The notes: generated by a model from the sequence alone, not told the origin. DNA of 64,000 nucleotides from Reticulitermes speratus (GCA_021186555.1 JAJKFL010000005.1:22508635-22572634); one strand, 5' to 3'. Shown: positions 43,790 to 57,149, numbered from the stretch's first letter. Made by a program: numbers and translations.

Positions 43790-46700
43790 GGTGCGATTTA
43801 ATGATCGAGAAGAATACAGTCTGTACCCTCACAGCTGTAAAAACCTCAGATCTCTGCACTATAGTTCTTTCTGTAAGCCAAAATATACAACGATAAATAG
43901 AATCCCAGTGTTGCGTGTTTGCATGTGGATTCGCGTCTGTATTATGGCCTCTTATTATCGCACAATGACTAACTCATAAACAAGTTTCTGTCATGAGACT
44001 ACGGCGTCATGTCAGTGATGTGTAAAGGGGGGTGTGGGAGTTCCTACCACTCCCCTGCAAACAAGCGCTAAACACTTCAATCTGACACGACTACAAAATA
44101 GGCTGAAATTACCACTGCTATTCAATGTAATTCAGATGTCATTTGTTGCGTGTGTTGGCATCACCACTAATGAATGTGTGTTTTCGAAAACATTGCAACT
44201 GCAGGAACAAGTTACGGTGGTGATTTGCTGTCCTGTGTTGGTTTCTGGGGTGGAATCTTTCGGTCAATAGTCTTTGCTTTTGCCATGTGGCGGTGAACAT
44301 GAGTATTAGAGATCGAGTCAATTCCACCACCTGTGAATACGTAAACCGTCTTGAGGATATTCGGACAATATGTTACTATAGCATTGTGATAAGCTAATTT
44401 GGTCTCAAAAGTCGAAATACGTCTGACAACCACCAAATGACCCCAAATGCTGATTACGATAAACAGGAAAAATCGAAAGGGCATTAGAACGTTTATAATC
44501 AAATTTTATGTTCATGATACTCAATTTTATACACGACATACGTATTCAGTGTGTAAATCGAGCAACTCTGGTTTGCTGATATGACGTTCACAAAATTACG
44601 CTTCTTTAGTTAATGCTAATTGTGTTTCGTTCATTCGTCGAAATTTATGGAATCACAGTTTTAATGTTGGGGCAATTAATTACCACCCGTTACCATGCCA
44701 TCGCTAATATCGTTACTACCAATATTCAATATGACTGCGCTTATCGTTTGTATGTGTTGAAGAATTCTCTCTCTATGTATTGCGGTCATACACACTGAGT
44801 GAAACATACAGAAATTAAAAACAGCAAAGAAGAATGACAAACGACATTATTTATATTCAAGATCAGAAAGAAACAGGAAAAAGGAGAAAGTTACATATTG
44901 AGGAGAGTCAAAACATTTAGTTCTGATAAAATATGGTTGAGCGAGCAAATCAGAAACTACGAAGATGGTCGAAACTGCAAAACGCACTGAATAGATGAGA
45001 TAGTCATACAGCACTAGCTTTGGCTGAAAAACCTGAAGGGGCTTCACCACTTGGATGACGTAGGCATAGAAGGTAAAAAAGGTAAAGTTGTCGGTGTACA
45101 CGCCATAAAAGCGTATTAGGGTAGTAAGTGTATACCTCCACTCATTCTTATCTTTGTTGTAGTTGAACGTTTTGGAGAAGAGACAAATCTCGTTCCTCTG
45201 ACGGGATTTGAACACCGGCTCGTTCATCCCATAGCCAGTTTACGCTATCCGTGAGAATAGAAGAGAAGATAATGTTAGGAAAGAGATAAATAGAGCGTGA
45301 GACTGTGGACTTTATTCAACGAAATTCGGATAAAATATATTTGCTGGCCGTTGTGAAGACCAGCATGAACTTCGAATTTCCAAAAGCCTATAGATTTTTC
45401 TTTACAAGATGAGCGACTGTCACCTTCTCAATAAAATGTATGTTTCATGGCGTTAGTTTTGTAAAATTGTCATTGTAAGTAATTATTACGTCTCTTAGGT
45501 TTTAATAACAAATGATAGTTTTAAATTTATGTTATGTGTAAACAGACTTAGGCGTGCTGGTAATATTTATACATGTAAATAATTATTTGCTTTACACCGT
45601 ACCTTTTTAAAGTGGGAGGTCCGGGGCCATTAGTGGTCAGTGAGTTGCATGCAGGTCGTCCGCGGAACGTGCACAAAAATTAAAATATTGATTTTTCAGT
45701 TGTGCTTTTATATTTTCCTTTTTTATTTTACGGTATTAGCATATTTAATTAAGTGCCATTTTTGTAGATCTACTAGTAGTTTAGCATCTATGGCACGGGG
45801 TTCGTTTAGACTCTCAGCAATTGTTAAGTGGCCCAAGAAGAGAAATTCTGGTAACCCGTGCTGATTTGTACAGTGTCAAACAGGATTCAGCGCACGAAAA
45901 ACTCACTTTTGTTTTACGGTTAATTACTTACGTGAATTAGGAAAGTCTGAGAACTACTGACTTGGATTGTAGATTAAGGACAGTGTAACCCCTACAAATT
46001 AATTGGACGATGAATGAAAGAGGATAATACTTACGTGCAATACATTTTAAATATGTACGAAGACCCGACTGTGGTCCATTTGAAGGGGGTTTTAGACATT
46101 TGTCTTCTAGAAGAAAGGTAAATTAACGTTTTAAGATAGTTGAACATTTGAACTACTTTATCACCTTATGAGTATGGATGTTACAGGTGTTATATGGGAC
46201 GAATACACGTGAGCACCAAGTTACTCCGTTTTAATTATATCACAGTATGACTTAACCCATTAAAGCACAGTATTTACTATATGTACTGCCCGGTTTAACA
46301 TTAACAAGGCAGTCAATGTGCATATAACGTAACATTGAGGCGCTTTCGCATAACCACTGTTGCCGTGGAAAAACAATGTGTTACACATTCTGAGCGTGTG
46401 TCTGTCGTCTTAGTTATCCTACATGTAAAGCGCATGCGCAGTATTGTATTGTCATCTGTGGCCTGTCTGGCTGTACCATATTTTTCCACATTATATCATA
46501 TAAACGGCACGATTTTCGGAAAATAATTTATTTAACATGAAATGTATGTTTTTTTTATTTTCTCTACAACTTTTGTCTGAAAAAGTTCTCATTTTAACAA
46601 GAATTGAGCGAGATATCATAAATTTACATAGGTATTCATGTAAAGTACCCGTCATTCCTGTCAGATTTTAAGGAAACTTGAATTTCCTCGACAGAGTTTC

Positions 46701-46947
46701 GAAAAATATTAAATTTCAGATTTCACGTTAATACGTCCAGTGGGAGCCGAGTTGCTCCATGCGGACGGACAGACGGACCGATGGACGGACAGACGGACGG
46801 ACGTACAGACAGATATGACGAAGCTGATAGTTGCTTTTCGCAATTTTACGAACGCGCCTAAAAACTCTACATTTGCCCACACAGTTTATATGTTTCATAT
46901 TATTGTCATAATAAACAACCAACTTTCCTTGTTTAAGCAGTAAGTGA
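43790..46947. other. mostly unique sequence with a GACG/GACA low-complexity patch
   Basis: A GGACGGACAGACGGAC-type run lies at 46761-46812. A fragment at 45195-45235 has GGGATTTGAACACC, like an inverted B box, but is too short to assign. The 126-residue minus frame at 44847-45227 is unsupported. Confidence 0.4.
46761..46812. repeat. GACG/GACA low-complexity tract
   Basis: Imperfect four-base repeats based on GACG and GACA. They yield artificial frames on both strands with SVRPSVR-like repeats. Confidence 0.85.
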
Positions 46948-47010
46948 TTGGTCTTTGTAATGGCAACACGCTGTGTTCTTTGTGAATTATGAAATAATCT
47001 TTTTGTGTAT
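46948..47010 (+). repeat. dispersed repeat D1, copy 4
   Basis: GTGATTGGTCTTTGTAATGG, CAACACGCTGTGTTCTTTGT and GAATTATGAA match D1 at 40722-40770 and 62128-62180. Confidence 0.5.
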
Positions 47011-47379
47011 GTAATATAGATTAATTTTAGTCTTCAAAGGGTTAAAATAGGATAGAGTGATTTTTGTCCTGTATCAATGAAAATTATATTTACGAAATAT
47101 GAACAGTGAAAAAAACTGGCTTCTTAAAATGAAACTGAGTATCCTTTTATGGTGAATTCACGAATGCCCTTTATTGTTATAGGGGCGTCAGTTTACAAAC
47201 ACAGGGACATGTTTATTGACCAGAGCAGTCACATTGATAAAGTCACTAGTATAGTTTATCCCGCACCATTATAATTCATGGTAGATTTGTGATTCCACTC
47301 GTTCAGCTACATTCTGCCTCAGCTCGTAAATACGATCTGTTTGAGTGCCGCAATTCTGTTCTGCGGATGGCACTCGACC

Positions 47380-47690
47380 CTCTGCTACTCCGCTGCAGCC
47401 AGCGGCCACCACTACAATGTTCAATTACGATGAATGATATGAAGTTTTCCAGCATCGAGGCTCCCTAATAAAGCCAGTACAGTTACAACATACGAACGAC
47501 GACCGTGTGTATCCCCCACCCACCCGCCAATGCCCGAATTTCCAACCACTGCACCCCCACCAATGGTGATGCAGCCAGCCATGCGAACGACGGCTGTTCC
47601 ACTTGGCCAGAGGGTAACTTTTAGGTGCCGATGAACTGATTTCGATACATATTAGCGTCAAAGAAATGGATGGCGAGCGCGGTTGAATGC
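47380..47690. other. GC-richer island of unknown nature
   Basis: This segment is clearly richer in G and C than its flanks (for example CCGCTGCAGCCAGCGGCCAC and CCCCCACCCACCCGCCAATG). It has several CpG sites in AT-rich surroundings. The minus frame 47425-47661 has many Trp, His and Gly residues but no recognisable domain. It may be an old transposon, a regulatory element or an untranslated exon; nothing decides. Confidence 0.35.
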
Positions 47691-47699
47691 TATGTGTTG

Positions 47700-49684
47700 T
47701 AATGAAAAGCGGCAGTATTCATTTTGCTGTATTGCGTCATGCGTTCGAGTCAGCACGTATACCAAATGCTTGTTTCTTACCTGCATAAAGTCGTGGGCAC
47801 GTAATATGGTGTAATAAGTCTGTGTAAAACAGAACGTGGATTACGTGATATCTGTATTTATCAGGAAAGACTTTTGTTTTGCTACAACAAAGGATAAAAC
47901 GTATTGTAAAACAACTCTAATAAATGTTCAAGGGAAGTAGAAATGAAAAATAAGAATTTAAAAGAATGTTAAATATTTATAACCAGAAGTTTTGCAATTC
48001 TTTTCCAACTGTGTGCCCTGTAGTTGATCTGGATATGAAATTTCATGCCAGTTGACCAGACTTTCCACGTGTTTTCAAAATACTGTAATGGGAAACTGGG
48101 GAAAGAAGATAAAGACATGAATAAAAGAAACATCGGGAAAAACTGAGAGTGAACATAAAATTATACGTAGGTCTGTACTGTTGCTGATTGATCTTAGTAG
48201 TGAATCCAGATTTTTTGTGAGCTACGAACTACCTTGTTATGTACAATTTAGTGGAACATCAGTCCTAAAAAATCAAACACAGAAATCGCTTAGTAGATTG
48301 TTACACAATCCCAGAGAAGTTTAATGGTTTCAATAATTATTTAGTAACTATAAAGAAACCTGTCATATGACGGACTGAACATAATATTCACGCTGTGTTC
48401 CACCACGTTTTTCATCAGACGTTCCTTCATTATTGATGACTGATGAAATCGTTATACTACTTGTTGTGAAATTATTGTTTTCTTGTTAATATAACTGACA
48501 CCCACCATTCTTTAAAGGCGAAAAAGTGAAACAAATCTCACGAAGCAGCAAAAAATACTTAAGTTTTCCAGTTTCTTTATTACATTTTTCGTGAATGTTT
48601 CACCATCTAAAAAAACGACGTTTGTTCAATAATTTTTATCATGAAAGTAAAATGACCATTTTCATGATTCATTTCTGATGTAAGTGCAGCGTAAATGTGA
48701 CCCACATAACTGTGAAAATAATTCGGTCCCACTGGAATGATTTTTTTTTTTATTTGTAATTTGTGGAGTAAAGTAATAAGAACCTGAATTTCCACATTTT
48801 ATCTAGCGATACACGATACTGCTATATCAATTATGATAACCTATAGTCGATAATAACACATTCTGAAATAAATAATCACATTATTTAACTTTAGTTGTCA
48901 GTAACTCTTTTATTATATTTCTCGTAATTGTTTACATTCGAAACAGTTACGATATTCAATCAACAAAACCAATCCGATTAAATAGAAGTTTTCGATTAAC
49001 TAACGTATCCGGCGATGTATGAGCTTTTTTCAGTCGTTGCTTTCCTGTTAAATTATCGAGAGTGCGTGCACTTTAAATGTGCTTTTCAAAGTTTTACTCA
49101 GAACGTAGTGTTACAAAGCTCCGTGTCTTAGCAGCAGATTTGCTTCACTTATTATTCCAGCTCTGTCCGAAACATCGAAACCCCTTTACCATGTAAATGA
49201 AGTAAGCGTTCATTCCACTTCTCGGACTGCTACCGCCTAGCGTAACTATCATCAACTAACCATTCACTCACATTTCACAAACCAAGCGCATTATCCAAGG
49301 TGGATACTGTGTTAGAATTCTGACTGTGATCGTTCTAGTTACTAAAATAATCTATTTATAATGTTTTGCTGATAAATTGGAGAAGGGAAACTGGGATATT
49401 AAGAATTGGAAATAACCGTTTATTCTCCTCTGTCTTCATCATTGTCGTTACATTTCGATTTAAATTCTGGTTTCTCCTAATCTTAGAGGTTTCCTCTGCC
49501 TCAGAGATGGTGATTGAGTCCATTGCAAGACTTCAGTAACACTAACTGGCTCCTCTGCTGCTTCAAGTACTTACTCTGTAGTTCAGGTTTAGTTATTCAT
49601 TTGATGGATAAATCCTCCATCCTTAAAGAATTTGAAGTGTTGTCAACATGGACAAACATTCACTTTATTTAGCCAACCTGAACC
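47700..49684. other. unique AT-rich sequence
   Basis: No supported feature in about 2 kb. Confidence 0.4.
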
Positions 49685-49936
49685 AAAACAAACACTTATA
49701 TGGGTTCAGTCCAACACAGCTATGTCTTGTTCAGTAACTGCTTGGTTTAGTCGAAGTCGACCGTCATCAGGCCATAAATACAGTATTTAAAAAGCAGGTA
49801 AAACATGTAATGTATAATACGTCATCTTCTTTTAGAATATTGTATTTATGGCTTGATGATGGTAGACTTCGACCGAAAAATGTAGCTGTTGAGTAAAACA
49901 CAGTTGTGTTGGACTGAAGAATATGTGTTTGTTTTG
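49685..49936. mobile_element. foldback of two Penelope-type repeats
   Basis: Arms at 49685-49790 and about 49840-49936 pair through CAAAACAAACAC, TCAGTCCAACACAGC, GTCGAAGTC and CATCAGGCCATAAATACA. The right motif (plus) reads CTTGATGATGGTAGACTTCG, ACC, GAAAAATGTAGC. The left one (minus) has CTGATGACGGTCGACTTCGA but has lost the GAAA block. Confidence 0.6.
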
Positions 49937-51059
49937 AATATTTAAACACAATGGTATGAAATTCTACCAAGTTAACTTGAACCAGTTCGATTCAGTTCAT
50001 GTTTTCATAAACCATCTCTCCAAGGTTAATTTTAGTGGTATATTATGATTTGGGCGTAACCGCATTAAAATGTTAGGTAAAGGCTGCAAATTATGAAGCT
50101 CCTTGTTCCACTACGCGAACATACATAAAACACTTCCCATCACATTACTTAGCAGTGACAGTCTATGTATGTATGTGTTTGTTTTGGAAGTATTAACCAT
50201 CTATCCTTCCATCTTATTCCACATTTTTGGTTTGTGTAGCTGGAATTACATCAATACATAAAGCGCAAGTCAATAAATGTCATTACCCCGATCGAGAACC
50301 TAGCGATCCAAATTTACATCTCAACTAATTTTAACAAACTCTTATGTATGTAAGTGTTATGGGAAAATGGAATTCTAACTACCTATTGAATATTTTATAA
50401 AATTGAAAACTTTTTGAACATAACATTTAAAAGATATAAATTCACGGAGAGTTTATAGTCTTTTCTTTGGCCGCAGTTGTAAGCCTATACCCTTCTGGCA
50501 TTCAATTCACTTCATCAAATAATCGCCAGCCTCTCAACTCATTTCCGTCAGACAGCGCCGAGACGTTACAAGACCCAGCAGCCCTGCGCGATTCAATGAG
50601 CTGATTCTCTTTTTAAAAACATATGATGAAGAGGAAGAGAAGGAAGGCGTGCTAGTGTTACTAAACAACCAGACGCGCTTGAATGAATACACCGATCTAA
50701 TAGCACTATCCGTGTCAGCTTAGATTTAACTGTTTTGTCGTAAAGAAGGTATGCGTGATGCACTGGGCCCTTTACATATTCTTTATAATTGAAAGCTTGC
50801 AGGTGGCTGAGGTATTCAGTAACATTAAGCTTTTTATATTCAGAATTTAGAGATAAGAGAGGCTGTCACTCTTCGAATAATTAACTAACTTAATAGCACC
50901 ACGATGCATTTCCTTTCTTAAAAATTACATGCCCTAATTGTACGGGCAGCAACTTATTTTGTCGCCTTTACAAGAATGCAAAACTAAACCCTATCATTGG
51001 CCAAATTAATCCAGTCCAGACCCTCACACCCTGTTTTGTTAAGTCGTATTTCATTATCA

Positions 51060-51180
51060 GTTTTGTAATGTCTGGCTCCTCAAAGCCATCAATTTTCCTT
51101 CAGGTTTATCATCTCCACCATGAGGGCCACATGTTTCGCCAATCTCGGTAGGATTTCATCAGCGTAAAATGTTAGGTGGA
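51060..51180. mobile_element. decayed pair of Penelope-type repeats
   Basis: On the minus strand 51125-51170 reads GCTGATGAAATCCTACCGAG, ATTGGC, GAAACATGTGGCCC with both core blocks intact. On the plus strand TTTTGTAATGTCTGGCTCC at about 51061-51080 matches the region just upstream of the core at 37360-37400 in the opposite sense. This may be a broken foldback. Stem II here is poor. Confidence 0.4.
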
Positions 51181-51189
51181 GCGTAAAGA

Positions 51190-54155
51190 TTATAACGTTC
51201 TGCAGTCCGTAATTCTCTCAGTAATCTTGTTGCTTAGCCATTATGTGGCACATACATATTCCCGTCCGTATTTTTCCTGAGTCATTATCGTTACGTATTC
51301 ATCCCGTAGACCGACAGACCAAGTTTTATACCCTCTGAGACAGTGGTGACACATAGGATAATGTGCATTTAAATCTTTAGAATTCAGATATGACGCAAGA
51401 AGATAAAGGAGACGAAACTAAGTCCTATCAAGTGTTTCCAAAAATTAATCTGCTATTAATTTCTTAATTAATGCTTAATGTCGGGCCCATCTATGGCACT
51501 GTTTACAATGGATGTGTTACTAACATAATATGAAAACGGCCGACGCCGATTTTCCTCTATCAATTATAACGCCAAAGATTTAAACCTTAACACCAAACAT
51601 CAAGGTGTTTGAGAAGGAATTCCCAGATTGTTACAGAACTCGAATTTTCTTTCCCATTTCACTAGAGCCAACAACTTTAATCTGTAAAACACCTTAATGG
51701 GTAATATTATTCTCTATCAAACTTATTTTTATCATATAGTTAATGTGAATACAATACTTACAGACTAAATATATAGAAGTATGTTATAATTTCAGTGATT
51801 GTAAAATTTAGTCTCCCACTGTAAGGGAGAAAAATGGTTTGAGGATATTTGAAGAAAAAATGAGACTGCTGAAGGGAATATTCGGACATCGTATAGATGA
51901 CGTAAAGCGAGGAGAGTGAAAGTGACGGAAGGAGAAATTCATAGAACTTTCTCTTCATACTAACACTGTTCAAGTGACAAACTCAAGACATACAAACATT
52001 GTGAGAATAATAAGCATGGGGACAAATACAAGGGCTGCTTAATACACTGTGTATCCATAGTGTGTGAAATCTGACTTTTCTGTCCAAGGTAAGAACAGAG
52101 ATAAACAATTGTTCAGAACGAAATGTTACAGCGAATCCTGAGAATATACACGTAAATATAGGTTACAATCGGAGGTAAAGTAGTTTGAAGTATATTATGG
52201 TAATTTATTGCTTGGTTTTTACTCTAAAATATTTACAGTTAAGGCGATTGACTGAGCTTGACATGGGTATGTTATGTAGCACGCATGGGATGAATGAATT
52301 CATTCAGAACTCGGATTGCCATATATCAAAGGTAGAAATAATTTTCAGTATCTAGACTACATTCTCATCACGCAATGTTAAAATAAATATTAGCTAAGTA
52401 TTTTGTAGTCCAATTACAGGTATTTAATTAGTGTGTGTGGAACTTCACATTTTAGAAAAAGGAATTGGTCATATGGTTAAATACTAGGCGTCCTTGGAGG
52501 AAGCTGTATCATATAGTTAGCTGGATGTTGGGTAGGCGCATGCTTAAGCACTAAGAGGAAGACCTTCGTGATTAAAGTGCATAAAAGGCCGTCGATAAAT
52601 AACCATTCCTGGAACATGCTTTTTTCAGTACTGGTTTATTGTAAGATGCATTACAGTGACGGGCCCAGATTTGGTGGAGGAAATTATGTTGAAGAACAGG
52701 ATAATAATAAATACACAGAAGTATTTAATATTTGAACAATAATTGAGCATACTACAACGAATTTTTGTCCACTTAAGAATGTAAACGCCTTCGAAAATGA
52801 GGTTACGGGGATCAGCCATTATGTAAAACATTTCGCCATGTGTAGCCTATAGCCTGTATATAGCAGTTGATATTGTAGTAAGTTATTTTAGTAGCTCCGG
52901 CGAAGAATGAGGATAAAATGAATTTACGAATTTTAAAAAGATCTCATTTATTCAGTTGACTGAAATCACTGATGCCTGTCACCGGCAGTCAGGCTGTTTT
53001 GGCTTACACAATAGTAAATGGGTGGATGCTATTAACATATGAATGGAAGTTCGGGTGCAAAGATGAAAAAATATCATTTTAAAGTCTTTGGCAATATGTG
53101 AATATATCATCGTGCAGAATTTCAAAGTTTTTTTTTAAAGATATATCTTAGAAATTAGTGAAGAAAAAATACTGGTGAAACGACTGTTTCAAGAACACAA
53201 TCCTGTAACTAATTTATTAGCCGTTCTTTACGAAGTAAAAAGAAAGAATGCAATTTAAGACAAAAGTGAGTGCATTATGCTCATCTTTTTTCTGGCAGTG
53301 TGCCTCTGTGAACTCGTATCAGCATATGGAGGGACGAATGATGTTTTAGAAATAACCGCTGCTTATTCTGTTTTACGAATCCCATAAATATGAGGTGCAT
53401 TCAGAAGCAAAGTTTTTGATCTTTAAACAAGGTTCTGTACGCAGTTACCTATATCCTTTAAAGGGATGGAGTCGAGATAGAACAAAATTAGTATTTACAC
53501 TTGCCAACTAAACTAATCGTTTCCTATCTAGTTAATTGTAACTGGCCAATACATCGAGTATGAATTTCTGCTTACTGAAGGTGGAGAGAGGATGACTATA
53601 CTGTTTACAACTTATTAACTTACTAGATTAAGTAACAACCTACTGAGTGACTTATAACATAAAACTTCTCTTCTCTTGAGAGATTTATTTAAGTTCACTT
53701 ACCCATCCGTCATCTCTAAGAAAGCACAATCCGCCTCCAGTCTATGTGTGTAACTGCACTTACACGTTGAGTCTGAAATGAACAAAATACCTCACATCGT
53801 TTCAACACGGGAGCAACTCATTTAAACTATTACATTTAAAAAAAATCAGGGTTTAGTGAATCAACATAATGGCCTCAAACGGACAGAATACTTGCAGGAA
53901 TCCTTCACTTGCACTGCGTCCGCTGTGTGCTGTAGTCTTCTGTTAATAGTGTTGTCCACATTAAGCCACAAACTTGTTTGACATTCTCCACTGTCTGGGG
54001 TACATTTTCTGCGGTATGTTTCTGGACTTGACTCTGGGCCCAGCTTCAGAAAAATGCTTCTCTTAAAGTTTACAGATAGTTTTGTGAAGTTTGATATTTG
54101 CGGTATTATATTACGGTTATATATAAAGAAGAGGCTTAAGTGTAAATGGATGCAT
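51190..54155. other. unique AT-rich sequence
   Basis: About 3 kb without a coding match, SINE or foldback that I can support. Confidence 0.4.
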
Positions 54156-54170
54156 AATATTTAAATGTAA

Positions 54171-54471
54171 AGGTAAAGCAATCCCATTACAGACCTGGAC
54201 AGGCCCTTAGAGTTCCAGGAGGTTGAGGCTCCCAGGTTTTTAGACAATCGGCACATGAAGATGGTAAGGTTGTCAGCCCTACGCACCGGCCGCCTTTACC
54301 CCCCAGGAAAGATTCCTGGTACTCTGTTAGAGGCTGTGTCGACCCCAGGGCCATAGTGCGACCGAAACGATTATGTCAATGAAAACTTCCAGTGACACCA
54401 TCGGGAATCGAACCCGCGACGTTCCGGTTTGTAGCGCAGTGCCTCAACGAACTGCGCCACCGCGTGCCCCC
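54171..54471 (-). mobile_element. SINE-2, full length with 15-bp target duplication
   Basis: The complement starts GGGCACGCGGTGGCGCAGTT, carries a GGTTCGATTCCC B box (54413-54425) and the central box GGGGGGTAAAGGCGGCCGG, and ends GGGATTGCTTTACCTT. AATATTTAAATGTAA flanks it exactly at 54156-54170 and 54472-54486. It is collinear with 5710-6015 except for a few short indels. Confidence 0.94.
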
Positions 54472-55282
54472 AATATTTAAATGTAATAAAAGGATATTTA
54501 CGAAGATTTTATGTATTGAATTCTTCTGGTTCAGCGTAGGAAACAGCGACGGAAGGTTCTGGAAAGGGTAAGAGTGTCCACATCCCACAAAACGTGCGGA
54601 ATTTCTTGACCAGCTGTGTCACTGTAGCTCTTCGAGAGTATTCTGCAGGGAGTTGGATATTGACAACAGTCGATATCAGACTGAAACGTTTGAATGCTGA
54701 CTTGTAATCACATGATAGGACATGTTTTGTTTCCTTAAATCAGTAGCATATTGAAATGCGTAAATGGACATAAATCTTATGTAATATAATTATAATGACG
54801 AGCCGTATTGAACTTTGTACAGTTCAATTTTATGTTCATTGCAATATGAAAATTACACGACCAATAAAATAACAATGCAATATAACGCTAACAAACGGCC
54901 AGGGTATGTGAACCAGCAATAAACCATTTTGTCCGTGCAGACCCTGTAATGTGCTAAAACAAATGAACCAACGTTACACCCACCCCCACTTTTGTACCGC
55001 CTGGTATAGGATATAATTACTTAATACAAGCCGAATAATGCGTGGCTGGTTGCAGATACTGTTGGTATATAGCAGAACGGGCCACGACAGGAAGGGAGTA
55101 AAAGACTATTTTGTATACTCTCATACTGTTTGTCATAATTGAATTTATTAATTCAATTTTGGAGCCGGTCATGGTTTCTGCGCTGTTCAAGGCTTGCACG
55201 AACTTTGATATTACTCGAGGATTCGAATCCCAGTTTAATGTTTGTTTATGCCTTTACGTCACATGTCAATGTTAATTTTTTT

Positions 55283-55529
55283 CTCACGGCTCGACAGCCC
55301 TAGTGGGCCTAGGCCTCCTCTGTGAGGTCCCTCGATCACGCTCAGATACACCACACTGGGTAGGACTCCTCTGGACGAATGTTTGTTGCGTCGCAGAGAC
55401 CTCTACCTGACAACACACAACACTCACAAGAGACAGACATCCATGCCTCCGGCGTGATTCGAACCCGAAATCCCAGCAAGCGAGCGGCCGCAGACCCGTG
55501 CGTTAGACCGAGCGGCCATTGGGATCGGC
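55283..55529 (-). mobile_element. SINE-1, full length
   Basis: A T run at 55276-55282 is the complementary A tail. The complement then gives GGCTGTCGAGCCGTGAG, GGACCTCACAGAGGAGGCC, GGAGTCCTACCCAGTGTG, a B box GGTTCGAATCACG (55455-55467) and the GGTCTAACGCACGG and CCGATCCCAATGGCCGCTC head. Target duplication is unclear (GTTAATTT and GTTAGTTT are the best candidates). The 124-residue frame 55379-55753 starts inside it and is spurious. Confidence 0.88.
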
Positions 55530-55894
55530 ACAGTGTTAGTTTACGTATTTTGGTAAGACGTTCATTTAATGCTATTGTGAAGGCTGAAATTGATCTTCTG
55601 CTTTATTGGTTAGCTGAGCAACTATTAGTTTCTCAAAAATGGGTCTGTACACAGAGTCAAGCGCATTCCGATTCGACTTCATTTTCTCAGAAAACTCCTA
55701 ATCATTCAAGAGTAATTAAGACACTTTGTAGGGCCATAGGCTGGAGGATCTGAACTTCCAAAAGTTCCAACCATAAGAAAACACATTACGAAGGGTAGAC
55801 ATACGCATGAGGTTGAGGAAGCATATTTATGCCGAATGTTCTTAACCAGACTACACGGTGTCATAATGCAGAAGGCAATAATACGAGTTATCAG

Positions 55895-56072
55895 TACCGC
55901 ACCGAGTGGTCTGGTGTAGCCCTTGTGTTTGGCAGGTGCCTGTTTGGAATATTTTCCAAGAAACCGGCTGTCCTGAATCAGGCTGTGCAAGAAAATGCCG
56001 GGATAGTATGATCAGGCCCCGACCACCTCCTTCCACATAACTGCCAATTCGTCATTCACCTGCCATTCCACC
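55895..56072 (+). mobile_element. old copy of a widespread arthropod tRNA-like SINE
   Basis: CGCACCGAGTGGTCTGGTGT (head), GGAATATTTTCCAAGAAACC, AAATGCCGGGATAG and CAGGCCCCGACCACCTCCTT follow the order of a SINE common in arthropods (GCACCGGGCGAGTTGGC..., AAATGCCGGG, GGCCACGGCCGCTTCCTTCC). No B box is preserved and the copy is strongly diverged. A ribozyme-like tail scrap (GACTACACGGTGTCATAATG) lies just upstream at 55847-55868. Confidence 0.4.
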
Positions 56073-56624
56073 ATTCGTTGCTGTATAATCATATATCAAG
56101 GGCGTCGCAATATAGACCAAAGAATCACCTCCATTAAGACCTGTAATATCACATAGCAAGTTTTATGGTTGATGGTAGTTAACTCCACGTCCAACTTTCA
56201 AGCTGGAAGACCACCGCTTGTTTTCATCACTTTCACAACCACCTTCTGTATTTGAAGGCCGCCTTCTGCTTCCATAACCATTAGGCAACGCTGAGGGCCG
56301 GTGTAAATAGAGCCTATATTGGACTTAGATCTACCACTATAAAATCCTTTGAAATTTTAGTGCTACAACTTGGCAGCTGCCATTCTATACATTATTTGCA
56401 AAGATAATCCTTCTGTTGATCTATTTTTGTATATTATAGGCGTTAAGTGATATTATCAAACACGGTTTCACTGAATATGAATGTCTTTAAGTTGAAAATT
56501 TCTTTAATATTTGTTTTCTGCGATGTGACACCTTGCAGACTGGTAGAGGTGCAGACAGGTCAGTACAGAGTGTTTTCTTACAGAGTTCACATTACATCGC
56601 AGTTGCATGGTTCAGGTACACATT

Positions 56625-56722
56625 TTTTTTTCCTATGGATCAACAGCCCTATATGGGCCTGGGTCTCCTCGTTTCGTCGAGGTTTCATGATCACACACAT
56701 TAGACACACCACAGTCGGTAGG
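56625..56722 (-). mobile_element. SINE-1, 5'-truncated, with target duplication
   Basis: Only the 3' third is present: the complement reads CCTACCGACTGTGGTGTGTC, CCTCGACGAAACGAGGAG, CAGGCCCATATAGGGCTGT and poly(A). TCAGGTACACATT (56612-56624) and TCAGGTCCACATT (56723-56735) flank it, 12 of 13 matching. The short copy is therefore an insertion in its own right and not a deletion product. Confidence 0.85.
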
Positions 56723-56999
56723 TCAGGTCCACATTAGGATCGGAAATAAATGCATAGATATTTGAATGCAGCAAGCGCATACAGATGTAGAATTGTAATG
56801 AAAAATACGCAATATAGACTTCAGCTACTTATATTTTATTTCAGTTTTAGTGTCACACATAGAAACACCTATATCCAATTTTTTATTATATGAATTTATT
56901 GACATCTGGCTGCTACGTTTTGTACATGATTGTACCACATATTTGACTACGATGTGAATTCATAGTCATATGCATCTTGTTTTACCTTGTAATTGAATT

Positions 57000-57040
57000 G
57001 CCCTGCAGATAGCCTATTTAAGTTGAAACATGTAGGGAAA
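57000..57040 (+). mobile_element. hammerhead-like motif, decayed
   Basis: CCCTGCAGATAGCCTATTTA, AGTT, GAAACATGTAGGG. The core CTGCAGA differs from CTGANGA at the catalytic A. CC and GG can close a minimal stem I. No facing partner was seen. Confidence 0.35.
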
Positions 57041-57149
57041 TATATACTACAAAATAGTATAATATGTATTGTTTGTCATTACATGCAAAATTTCGAATTA
57101 TATATAATAAATGGTAGAGGTGTCTTGATTTTTCAGAGGAATTTTCTCC

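Noticed and set aside
44847-45227. 126-residue minus frame
   Set aside because: No recognisable domain or second exon; it overlaps only AT-rich sequence and a scrap of tRNA-like sequence.
46728-46943. Frames with SVRPSVR-like repeats
   Set aside because: They come from a GACG/GACA low-complexity tract.
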